Positions 1-5,820 of a stretch of 64,000 nt of DNA are shown here, one piece after another. Under the pieces are notes generated by a model. It was not told the origin of the DNA. It ran no database searches and was given only the letters and a program-made list of their open reading frames with translations. This DNA comes from a virus. The DNA lies in IMG/VR virus record IMGVR_UViG_3300036859_000580, positions 20,364 to 84,363 of that record; one strand, given 5' to 3'. The translations under genes were made by a program, and so were the position numbers. Positions within the stretch are counted from its first letter, which is position 1. Each line of letters opens with the position of its first letter.

Positions 1-51
1 CAAGTAGGTGTGCCGGTACTCCAGCGTGAACGAGTTCAGCGGGCTCCCCAT
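1..51 (-). CDS. Start of a small unidentified protein, cut by the window edge
   Basis: An ATG at base 51 reads leftward MGSPLNSFTLEYRHTYL and runs off the window. It is preceded by CCTAGGAGAGCACG, the same ribosome-binding block found before many genes on both strands here, which is why I accept this fragment. Seventeen residues are too few to assign a family. It is the last visible gene of the leftward small-gene series. Confidence 0.55.
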   Translation of the reverse strand, partial: MGSPLNSFTLEYRHTYL

Positions 52-111
52 CGTGCTCTCCTAGGTTGAGTGATCCAGTGTGACAACGCGTCGGGCGCCC
101 GTGATGTGATG

Positions 112-285
112 CTACTGGTTGCGGTACGCGACGCGCAGGAGTAGCTGCTCCGCTTCGTCGACGGCCACCAGTGTGGTGACGATAGTGTCGTCCAGTGTCG
201 CCGTGTCACCGTCAGTCGCGGTGACGCGATGCTCGGACACGACGTAGACGACGTCACCCACTCGCAGGTCACGATACTTGGTCAT
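112..285 (-). CDS. Small unidentified protein (57 aa)
   Basis: Starts MTKYRDLRVGDVVYVV and is predicted to be mostly beta strand. I chose ATG at 285 because GAGAGG lies 8 bases upstream; a GTG three codons earlier overlaps that site. The early 'DLRVGD' motif resembles 'DLRAGD' in the protein at 1613-1852, so the two may be distant relatives with an SH3-like barrel (inference). No catalytic motif is visible. Confidence 0.6.
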   Translation of the reverse strand: MTKYRDLRVGDVVYVVSEHRVTATDGDTATLDDTIVTTLVAVDEAEQLLLRVAYRNQ

Positions 286-320
286 GCTGATCACCTCTCA
301 TCGACTCGTGAGCTACTCAG

Positions 321-344
321 TGTGGCCCCGGGCCTCGAACCCGG
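321..344 (-). other. Isolated tRNA T-arm-like hairpin in a leader
   Basis: On the minus strand CCGGG-TTCGAGG-CCCGG has the stem length and conserved TTCGA loop of a tRNA T-arm and is followed by GGCCACA, like a 3' acceptor strand. No matching 5' acceptor (TGTGGCC) or clear D-arm is found nearby, so it is not called a tRNA. It lies between the genes at 368-625 and 112-285 and may be an mRNA processing or stability element. Confidence 0.35.
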
Positions 345-367
345 GTGGCTGCCGACACCACCGATTC

Positions 368-625
368 TCAGAACTCCCAGCCCATGTACTCGTACGCGTC
401 GAACTTGGCGTCGGAGCGGGTGCGGTAGGTCTCGATGACCTCACCCTCGATGACCAGATCCCAACCCTTGGTGGTCTTGTCGATGCGGACCAGGTCGTGG
501 CTCGTGACCTGCACACGGCTCGTGGTGCCCTCGCCGATCAGCGCGAACCCGGACCGACCGCTCGCGGTCCAGATGAAGTCGCCGTGCTTGGTACGCTTCG
601 GGACGAACGCGGTGGTCGTGGTCAT
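368..625 (-). CDS. Unidentified small protein (85 aa)
   Basis: Begins MTTTTAFVPKRTKHGDFIW and ends EYMGWEF. The start at 625 has AGGAGAG at good spacing, and a promoter lies just upstream at 668-695. The alternating hydrophobic and charged pattern (RVQVTSHDLVRI, WDLVIEGEVIETY) suggests a small beta-rich protein. No family was recognised. It probably belongs to the host-takeover accessory set expressed from its own promoter. Confidence 0.65.
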   Translation of the reverse strand: MTTTTAFVPKRTKHGDFIWTASGRSGFALIGEGTTSRVQVTSHDLVRIDKTTKGWDLVIEGEVIETYRTRSDAKFDAYEYMGWEF

Positions 626-667
626 GATTCTCTCCTTGGTTCCGGGTTGCTCTGCGGTGCTAAGACA

Positions 668-695
668 AATCTACCACAGACCGGGCAAACTTAAC
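668..695 (-). promoter_or_regulatory. Promoter of the repeated TGTGGTA type
   Basis: Minus strand: GTTAAGTTTG as -35 region, then TGTGG-TAGATT as extended -10. The sequence TTGTCTTAGCAC follows directly and recurs after two other copies of this promoter (1575-1602, 4124-4151), so it may be an operator at the transcription start. It would drive the 85-aa gene to its left. Confidence 0.6.
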
Positions 696-742
696 CCACG
701 ACTTTACGGAAACGTGAGTTAAGTTTGCCGCTCACGGCGTTG

Positions 743-1009
743 CTACTCGCTGATCTCCGTGATCTGGCCGGCGAACGTGCGCCGGTCGTCGTTGGCGTCG
801 CCGTCGGCGTTGTCGACGTACCGGTCGATGACGGCGAGCAGGTCGGCCTCGGTGCCCGTGAACCGGACGACGGGCCACCCGTTGTCGCCCAGGTCGCGCC
901 CGATCTGGGCCATCACGCCGGGGATGCCGAAGATGAACTTACCCGCGGCGTCCAGCGGGTCCTCGTCCACGTCGTGGACGATGTCGAGTTCGAGCGTGCA
1001 CGTGCTCAC
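743..1009 (-). CDS. Unidentified acidic protein (88 aa)
   Basis: GTG at 1009 follows CCAAGGAGACCAC, a strong ribosome-binding site. The longer frame upstream of it has a low-complexity composition typical of non-coding sequence. The protein (MSTCTLELDIVHDVDEDPL...) is acidic and ends in a helix-rich segment. No domain was recognised. Confidence 0.6.
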   Translation of the reverse strand: MSTCTLELDIVHDVDEDPLDAAGKFIFGIPGVMAQIGRDLGDNGWPVVRFTGTEADLLAVIDRYVDNADGDANDDRRTFAGQITEISE

Positions 1010-1103
1010 GTGGTCTCCTTGGTCGTCGTTGGACTCGTCAACGCGGGCCTCACCCGCGGACGCCGACGCCTCCCGGCGTGGGCGTTTCGTCCTGTGAGGG
1101 TCG

Positions 1104-1349
1104 TCAGGTCCGCTGGATGATCCTGTCACCCGGGGTGGTGACGTGCTCGAAGTCGTACGACGCCTCGATGCCGAACTCGGTCCGCGCGCAGTCCTCGAGC
1201 GCCGTCAGGCACTCCTGCACGTACTCGTAGTCGCCGAACGAGTAGCCGACGCGAACGTCGAGAATGAGGCTCGCGGGGTCGATGGGCGAGACGACGGTGA
1301 CCTTGACCACCTCGGCGTCCCGCGTGAACGTGATCGTGTACCGGTGCAT
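1104..1349 (-). CDS. Unidentified protein (81 aa)
   Basis: Starts MHRYTITFTRDAEVVKVTVV after the CCTAGGAGAGCACG block. An N-terminal beta hairpin is followed by a helix (YVQECLTALEDCARTEF). About 225 bases separate it from the promoter at 1575-1602, a long leader with no ORF I can support. Confidence 0.6.
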   Translation of the reverse strand: MHRYTITFTRDAEVVKVTVVSPIDPASLILDVRVGYSFGDYEYVQECLTALEDCARTEFGIEASYDFEHVTTPGDRIIQRT

Positions 1350-1574
1350 CGTGCTCTCCTAGGTTCCAGTGTGCCGCGAGTCAACCTTGGGCGAACCACG
1401 CGGGGCGGGACAGTCCGGGACGCCGTCTACGTCCCCTACCCTTCGTTGGTACTTCACCGTCTTGCCGCCAGCCAACGCTCCCAGCGGTGAGGGCACGAAC
1501 GGAGAGCCGGTAGCAAGATGCGCGGCCCCGCGTGGTTCGCTTTGGAGTTGTGTCGTGCTGTGGTGCTAAGACAA

Positions 1575-1602
1575 ACTCTACCACATGCCGGATGAGTTTG
1601 AC
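1575..1602 (-). promoter_or_regulatory. Promoter of the repeated TGTGGTA type
   Basis: Minus strand GTCAAACT, then TGTGG-TAGAGT, then the conserved TTGTCTTAGCAC. It is the second of five copies of this architecture in the first 4.2 kb. It should drive the 81-aa gene across a leader of roughly 220 bases. Confidence 0.6.
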
Positions 1603-1612
1603 CCGGTAACTT

Positions 1613-1852
1613 CTAGGAAACCGTGCGGATCACGGTGAGCGTGTGGCCCAGTTCAAAGCCGACCGGCGTGTCGACGCCCGCCACGCGGGCCTGCACGGTG
1701 GTCACCCGGGCGCGACTCCCGGCGAACAGGTGCGCGCCGTTGGACCGCCAGACCCTGGTGACCTCGCGCAGCTGGCCGCCCGCGGCGAGGTACCGGTCGC
1801 CCGCGCGCAGGTCCTGGGCGGGGATGCTGATCACCGTGGTGTCGTCGCTCAT
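1613..1852 (-). CDS. Unidentified beta-rich protein (79 aa)
   Basis: MSDDTTVISIPAQDLRAGDRYL..., started after CCTAGGAGAGCACG. The 'DLRAGDRYLAAGGQLREVTRV' segment looks like a small barrel that binds nucleic acid or a partner protein, and it resembles the 57-aa gene at 112-285 in the same motif. No specific function can be given. Confidence 0.6.
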   Translation of the reverse strand: MSDDTTVISIPAQDLRAGDRYLAAGGQLREVTRVWRSNGAHLFAGSRARVTTVQARVAGVDTPVGFELGHTLTVIRTVS

Positions 1853-1891
1853 CGTGCTCTCCTAGGTTCCGATCCAGTGGTGCTGGTGACT

Positions 1892-1919
1892 ACATTACCA
1901 CACGTCGGGTCAACTTAAC
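1892..1919 (-). promoter_or_regulatory. Promoter of the repeated TGTGGTA type
   Basis: Minus strand GTTAAGTTG as -35 region and TGTGG-TAATGT as extended -10, upstream of the 79-aa gene. This copy lacks the TTGTCTTAGCAC start-site element seen in three others. Confidence 0.55.
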
Positions 1920-1938
1920 CCATCATTATGGACTCAAC

Positions 1939-1974
1939 GGGCGGACCCCGCGGCGTGAACCGCGGGGCCCGCCC
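1939..1974 (-). terminator. Strong GC-rich hairpin terminator
   Basis: A 15-base arm (1939-1953) and its near-perfect complement (1960-1974) flank a CGTGAA loop, just past the stop of the 124-aa gene at 1987. There is no long T-run, as is usual for high-GC actinobacterial terminators. It insulates the promoter at 1892-1919 from upstream transcription. Confidence 0.65.
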
Positions 1975-1986
1975 TCGGGTGGTACG

Positions 1987-2361
1987 TTACAGCGCGCGCA
2001 CGAGCTCCGTGACCGCGACCGCGAGTGTGACGACGACGCCGCCGCCGAACGCCAGCGCGGTCACCGCGCAGCCCTTCTTTTCGGCGACCGTCTTGTCGTG
2101 CTTGATCGACTCCTTGTGCGTGCGCCGATCACGCTTCGCCTTGTTGCGCGGGTGCATGATGCTGTCGCGGTTCTTAGGGCACAGGTTGTCGGGGTGCGGC
2201 TTACCCTTGCAACCTCGACTACACCGCTTGTTACTCCCCGACGCCGCGTACTTGCGATTGCGCGACTCCTTGGATCCCCTACCACTCAAGTCCACGTAGT
2301 GCGGGCAGTCGCGCGCGTTGTCGTGCTCAGCGTTGCAAGCGTAGCACCAGAATGTGACCAC
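1987..2361 (-). CDS. Zinc-ribbon protein with C-terminal membrane helix (124 aa)
   Basis: N-terminal CYAC...C...H (residues 6-20) and a second CSRGCKGKPHPDNLC cluster (about 47-61) look like two metal-binding sites. A very basic middle follows. Near the C-terminus GCAVTALAFGGGVVVTLAVAV is a membrane-spanning segment. The GTG start at 2361 has GGAGAG upstream. The layout suggests a membrane-anchored nucleic-acid or nucleoprotein-binding protein; the exact role is unknown. Confidence 0.6.
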   Translation of the reverse strand: MVTFWCYACNAEHDNARDCPHYVDLSGRGSKESRNRKYAASGSNKRCSRGCKGKPHPDNLCPKNRDSIMHPRNKAKRDRRTHKESIKHDKTVAEKKGCAVTALAFGGGVVVTLAVAVTELVRAL

Positions 2362-2410
2362 GTACTCTCCTTGGTTCCTCGGCGCCGGCCCGTCCGGCGC
2401 CCGCGGGTTA

Positions 2411-2441
2411 AGCCTACCACATAGTACCCGGTCGGGTCAAC
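2411..2441 (-). promoter_or_regulatory. Promoter of the repeated TGTGGTA type
   Basis: Minus strand GTTGACC and TATGTGG-TAGGCT, followed by TTAACCC. The TTGACC hexamer is 19 bases from TAGGCT. It lies just upstream of the zinc-ribbon gene at 1987-2361. Confidence 0.5.
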
Positions 2442-2703
2442 GCCGACCGTCGCCCGGCACGACGCGCACCCGCTGGTCCAGCGGCGTCGTGAGGTAGCCA
2501 TCCGTGAGGTTCGGCTCGACGACTCGCCACACCTGCGGCGACACCTCGATCGTGACGTCTTCAGCGTGATCCAGTCGACTGCACGTCAGCATCGCGCTGC
2601 GTACCAGCTGCCTCATCACCTCGGCGGTGAATCGCTCGCCGCACCGCGTCAGCTCACTGTCATCGGGTTCGCCGTCGCCGAGATCACCCGGCGCCGTCAT
2701 CAT
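2437..2703 (-). CDS. Unidentified protein (88 aa)
   Basis: Starts M(M)TAPGDLGDGEPDDSELTRC and overlaps the end of the gene at 2684-2947 by 20 bases, pointing to translational coupling. A helical middle (FTAEVMRQLVRSAMLTCSRL) precedes a beta-rich end. No family was recognised. Confidence 0.55.
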   Translation of the reverse strand: MMTAPGDLGDGEPDDSELTRCGERFTAEVMRQLVRSAMLTCSRLDHAEDVTIEVSPQVWRVVEPNLTDGYLTTPLDQRVRVVPGDGRR

Positions 2704-2947
2704 CGCTCCGCGACCTCGGCGGCGGGAGCGTGCGACCCAGGATCTTGCCGGCCTGCGCCGCGCAGTCCTCGCCGAAGCTGGCGAGCCCGTAGAACGGCGA
2801 CGACTCGTTGGGGGAGTCCCACGTCGCCGCGTACCGCGAGATCTGCACGTAGTCGAGGCCGATCTTAAGCCACGACTCGATCGCGAGCGCGCGCTCCCTG
2901 TTGATGATGCGCGCCAACCGTCTCGGATCCATGCGGGGTTCCGTCAC
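2684..2947 (-). CDS. Unidentified basic protein (87 aa)
   Basis: GTG at 2947 after GAGGAGGCACGACG. Begins MTEPRMDPRRLARIINRERALAIE; the N-terminal half is helical and basic. The C-terminal tail is arginine- and proline-rich and overlaps the next gene. It is part of a four-gene run (3836 down to 2437). Function unknown. Confidence 0.55.
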   Translation of the reverse strand: MTEPRMDPRRLARIINRERALAIESWLKIGLDYVQISRYAATWDSPNESSPFYGLASFGEDCAAQAGKILGRTLPPPRSRSDDDGAG

Positions 2948-2988
2948 CGTCGTGCCTCCTCGTTCCCATCAACTCATCGTCGTCGTCG

Positions 2989-3246
2989 TCAGCGCATGCC
3001 GCAACCTAGGTGCGGCGTGACGTGCTGGTCGCCGACGCACCGTCGCCGCGGTCGCAGCGTGCTGGGGATCGGCACGCCGGGCGCCGCCTCGGTGTGGATG
3101 ACGTCACCCAACGCCGCCGCGCAGACGCAGTTGCCCACGCCCGACTGGACGTCGCGCGCGTACACGTGCGGCAGCCGGTACTCGCTGCGGAACGGCCCCA
3201 CCGAACCCTCGTGCCCCGGCACCGCGTGGTGCCGAGCGGTGGTCAC
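2989..3246 (-). CDS. Unidentified protein (85 aa) coupled to the methyltransferase-like gene
   Basis: GTG at 3246 overlaps the TGA of the upstream gene (GTGA), a typical coupling in this phage. The protein (MTTARHHAVPGHEGSVGPF...) contains GNCVCAAALGD and several Cys/His residues near its C-terminus. No domain could be named. Confidence 0.5.
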   Translation of the reverse strand: MTTARHHAVPGHEGSVGPFRSEYRLPHVYARDVQSGVGNCVCAAALGDVIHTEAAPGVPIPSTLRPRRRCVGDQHVTPHLGCGMR

Positions 3247-3836
3247 GCGTCCCGCCTCAGCACGACGCGGCCGTGGTAAATGTCGCCCTGGTCGATCACC
3301 GTGAAGCCCCGCTCCAGCAGGTAGGGCACCGCGTCGCCGCCCTTGCCGTTCCAGCCGGGTCCAGGTGTCGGGTCGAGCACCGACGGCAGCGCCCACGTGT
3401 CGTCGCACGCCACGATCCCGCCGGCGATCACGTGCGGCTCGACCAGCATCGCCACCGAGAGGTGCGACGCGAGGCTCGCCTGACGCGAGTACGCCTGGCC
3501 GCGCGCCTCATACTCGAGTCGCTGCGCGTCCCACATGCCCTCGGGCGCGTGCTCGTACGGCCAGTCGTGCCCGTCCAGCCAGGCGAAGCCGATCGGCAGG
3601 GTCCAGGTGCGCAGCACGTCCTCGGCGCGTCCGCGGTGCGGCAGCACGTTCGGGATTGAGCACGCCCGGTCGATCTGACCCGGGTCGACGTCGATCACGT
3701 GCATCGGCGGCCCGACCTTGCTGAGGAACGTGGTCGACCCCTCGCCGTCCGAGTCGCGTTCGACGCCCACCTCGAGGATGACCGCGCCGGGCGGGTACGC
3801 CACGTCCGCCGCCACCTTGTACCCCTGGGTTCCCAC
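3243..3836 (-). CDS. Class I SAM-dependent methyltransferase-like protein (197 aa)
   Basis: A Rossmann-type pattern is visible: AVILEVGVERDSDGEGSTTF (motif I region, residues 18-37), MHVIDVDPGQIDR (acidic end of strand 2), FAWLDGHDW (motif IV-like) and AGGIVACDDTW. This arrangement is seen in O-methyltransferase or cephalosporin-hydroxylase-like proteins encoded near sugar genes. The substrate is unknown; a sugar or small molecule is more likely than DNA because no NPPY or PPC motif is present. Confidence 0.6.
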   Translation of the reverse strand: MGTQGYKVAADVAYPPGAVILEVGVERDSDGEGSTTFLSKVGPPMHVIDVDPGQIDRACSIPNVLPHRGRAEDVLRTWTLPIGFAWLDGHDWPYEHAPEGMWDAQRLEYEARGQAYSRQASLASHLSVAMLVEPHVIAGGIVACDDTWALPSVLDPTPGPGWNGKGGDAVPYLLERGFTVIDQGDIYHGRVVLRRDA

Positions 3837-3856
3837 GTGCGCAACCCTAGCACACA

Positions 3857-3888
3857 GGCCCCGGGTCCTCGTGGTGAGGATCGGGGCC
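3857..3888 (-). terminator. Hairpin terminator after the 58-aa gene
   Basis: GGCCCCG (3857-3863) and CCTC pair with GAGG and CGGGGCC (3882-3888) around a short loop. It lies between the stop at 3904 and the methyltransferase-like gene, so it ends the leftward transcript of the 58-aa gene. Confidence 0.55.
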
Positions 3889-3903
3889 CGCGGCGTGAAG
3901 TGA

Positions 3904-4080
3904 TCAGGCCCAGTACGCCTTGACCTCCGCGCCGGACGCGATCAGCGCGCTGATCTCATCGGTGGTGAGCACCCGCTCAGGCTGGGTCTCGCACAGCGTG
4001 CGGGTGGACTTGAGGGTCGCGGTCAAGCGGCCGAGGCGGAAGGTGCGGGTCGCGGTGACCGAGACGGTGCGAACGTTCAT
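3904..4080 (-). CDS. Small unidentified protein (58 aa)
   Basis: ATG at 4080 after CCTAGGAGATCACG reads MNVRTVSVTATRTFRLGRL and ends EVKAYWA. It is framed by its own promoter (4124-4151) and hairpin terminator (3857-3888), strong contextual evidence for a real, separately expressed gene despite its size. Composition is basic N-terminally and helical C-terminally (TTDEISALIASGAEVKAYW). Confidence 0.65.
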   Translation of the reverse strand: MNVRTVSVTATRTFRLGRLTATLKSTRTLCETQPERVLTTDEISALIASGAEVKAYWA

Positions 4081-4123
4081 CGTGATCTCCTAGGTTCCTA
4101 AGCTGTTTTGCGGTGCTAAGACA

Positions 4124-4151
4124 ATAGTACCACAACGATGGTGACGTTGAC
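4124..4151 (-). promoter_or_regulatory. Promoter of the repeated TGTGGTA type
   Basis: Minus strand GTCAAC, 16 bases, then TACTAT preceded by TGTGG and followed by TTGTCTTAGCAC. Spacing and the shared downstream element make it the clearest member of the series. It drives the 58-aa gene. Confidence 0.65.
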
Positions 4152-4189
4152 CGGCACGAGCGAGACAATCTTACGTGAACTACGTTCAC

Positions 4190-4537
4190 TCACCGCCTAC
4201 CTCGGCGCGCGAACGCGGTCCGCGCGGGTCCAGTGTGCGGTGCCCTCGGCCTCGCGCCGTCACGCAGTCCGTCGAGCGGCCCCTCGGTGACGTCGGCGTC
4301 GACGTAGGCGCCCTCGTCCACCCGCACCTTGGTGCCGCGCACCAGCACGTACCGCAGCTCGTTACCGTCATCGTGCAGCTCGCCCCGCCGCTCGAGGAGC
4401 CGGACCACCTCGCTTCCCAGCGTGACCGTCAGCCGGTGGTCGCCGCCTAGGTGGTGACGCCGTCGGAGCGCGACGACCTCCGCGCCCAACGGCGTGAGGA
4501 TGTCGTCGTCGCCTCGGTCGTCACGCGGTGTCGTCAT
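4190..4537 (-). CDS. Unidentified protein (115 aa)
   Basis: Starts MTTPRDDRGDDDILTPLG and overlaps the end of the TerS-like gene by 17 bases. The central part (LTVTLGSEVVRLLERRGEL, LRYVLVRGTKVRVDEGAYVDADV) is beta-rich. The arginine-rich C-terminal tail may be disordered. No family recognised. Confidence 0.5.
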   Translation of the reverse strand: MTTPRDDRGDDDILTPLGAEVVALRRRHHLGGDHRLTVTLGSEVVRLLERRGELHDDGNELRYVLVRGTKVRVDEGAYVDADVTEGPLDGLRDGARPRAPHTGPARTAFARRGRR

Positions 4538-5189
4538 CCTCAGACCTCCCCGGCCCTTCCTTGTCTACTACGCCGATGTCGTCTACGGCCGGCGCCGACC
4601 ACGTGCCCTCGACGTCGACGGGAGCCCCGGAGGGCGACTCCAGGACCAGGAGCTGCCGGTGCGCCTCCTCGAACGCGGCCACGCGCCGGGCCGGTTCCAG
4701 GTTCAGCTTGTCGATGACGCGCCCGATCACCTCCGCGACGATCTGACCCTCGAGTTCGACCTGCCGCACCATCCGCTCGGCGACGCCCGCGTTGACGGCC
4801 GCCGCGGCCGTGCGGGTCATGAGCGCGCGCTCCTTCCGCGACTCGGTCATCCAGCGGAGCACCGCGACCGTGTCCGGGTCGCCGCCGTCGTTCTCGCCCG
4901 TGGTCGCGTCGCGCACCGCGCGCTCCAGCTGGGCGTCGACCCACGCCACGCGGCCCGCCGCGAGCCGCACGCCCTTGAGTAGGGCCTCCCACGGCGTGAC
5001 GTTCAGCTCGCGGGCCACGTCCAGTGCCATCATCCACGCCCCGTGTCTCGTCGCCGTTCCGTGCTTCTTACACGGGCCGTAACCCGCGTGCCGGGTGAAC
5101 TCGCCCGCCAGGTATCTACAGCGTGTACCTCGCCGTGTGGTCTCGCCGCACCTCAGCGCGAGACGGCGTGCGGTGCGGCGAGCGTTCAT
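4521..5189 (-). CDS. terS: Terminase small subunit-like protein (222 aa)
   Basis: The N-terminus has CGETTRRGTRCRYLAG...CKKHGTATRHG (residues about 13-48), the Cys/His 'token' of many actinophage TerS-like proteins. A helical segment follows (VTPWEALLKGVRLAAGRVAWVDAQLE) and then a long helix-rich region (QIVAEVIGRVIDKLNLEP) that fits an oligomeriser. TerS would recognise phage DNA and activate TerL for packaging. It lies far from TerL (60138-61502) in this window. ATG 5189 has TATTAT six bases upstream and no Shine-Dalgarno site, so it may be leaderless. The family is assigned from memory of the pattern. Confidence 0.6.
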   Translation of the reverse strand: MNARRTARRLALRCGETTRRGTRCRYLAGEFTRHAGYGPCKKHGTATRHGAWMMALDVARELNVTPWEALLKGVRLAAGRVAWVDAQLERAVRDATTGENDGGDPDTVAVLRWMTESRKERALMTRTAAAAVNAGVAERMVRQVELEGQIVAEVIGRVIDKLNLEPARRVAAFEEAHRQLLVLESPSGAPVDVEGTWSAPAVDDIGVVDKEGPGRSEDDDTA

Positions 5190-5203
5190 AGATCCATAAT
5201 AGC

Positions 5204-5461
5204 CTACCGATCCGTAAGTGCCCGCTCGACGACGTCGGCGAGTCGGTTGATCGCCGTCGCGATTTCGTGGTTCGCCTCGGCGATGTTGTCGAGCGCCTGG
5301 CCTACGGGATGCGGTGAACCAGATTGTGACTTTCCACCAAGCGCGGCGGCTAGTCCTTCGATGGCGCCCATGTGTCCACCCGGCCCGTGGAACGAAAGTT
5401 CGCGGATCGCGTCGCCAACGTCGCACATAAGATCACTTCCTACTCGCTCGGCATTCGTCAC
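5204..5461 (-). CDS. Unidentified helical protein (85 aa)
   Basis: GTG at 5461 gives MTNAERVGSDLMCDVGDAIREL... and ends in a continuous helix (QALDNIAEANHEIATAINRLADVVERAL) with heptad-like spacing, suggesting oligomerisation. It borders the repeat-filled segment 5480-5812. A role as a small replication-region or regulatory protein is possible only by position. Confidence 0.5.
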   Translation of the reverse strand: MTNAERVGSDLMCDVGDAIRELSFHGPGGHMGAIEGLAAALGGKSQSGSPHPVGQALDNIAEANHEIATAINRLADVVERALTDR

Positions 5462-5479
5462 TGTAGATCTTGCTCAAGA

Positions 5480-5812
5480 TCAGGTACACTAGCCGTTCCT
5501 ACTGTACCTGAGCACGTGTTGTGGATCTTGGGTACAGTGGAACAGTAACTTTTCGGTTAGCCATGTAGTAGACGGTGGGCGGTAGGTGCGCGTCGTACGG
5601 GCATTTAATGGTTATAGCCAGTTTCTACTGTACCTACTGTTCTACTGTACCCTACCGTTACCCGATCCACTGTTTACCGTTGTCAAAGATTCATCATTAT
5701 TCATTTACGCAGGTACACTGACACCCGATCCTACCGTTCCGCATCATACCTCCTACTGTACCCGGCCTAGTGAACCCGGTTCAACGGAACAGTAAGCGTC
5801 GCTTACTGTTCC
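5480..5812. other. Repeat-rich AT-biased segment, candidate replication origin or control region
   Basis: No gene lies in 5462-5820, and base composition is clearly poorer in GC than its surroundings. TACTGTACC occurs at 5500, 5626, 5643 and 5754. The inverted form GGTACA plus two or three related bases occurs at 5483, 5531 and 5712. TACTGTTC and GGAACAGTAA variants lie between them. Iterons beside a prim-pol/helicase gene fit an origin where an initiator binds. A cluster of repressor operators is the alternative. Confidence 0.55.
5786..5812. repeat. Perfect 13-bp inverted repeat with a one-base centre
   Basis: The arm GGAACAGTAAGCG (5786-5798) is mirrored exactly at 5800-5812. Its outer part is the iteron variant TACTGTTCC, so it looks like a dimer site for the protein that binds the neighbouring repeats. 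It also lies just past the stop of the leftward helicase gene, where it could act as a terminator, but no T-run follows. Confidence 0.6.
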
Positions 5813-5820
5813 GGCGCCTC

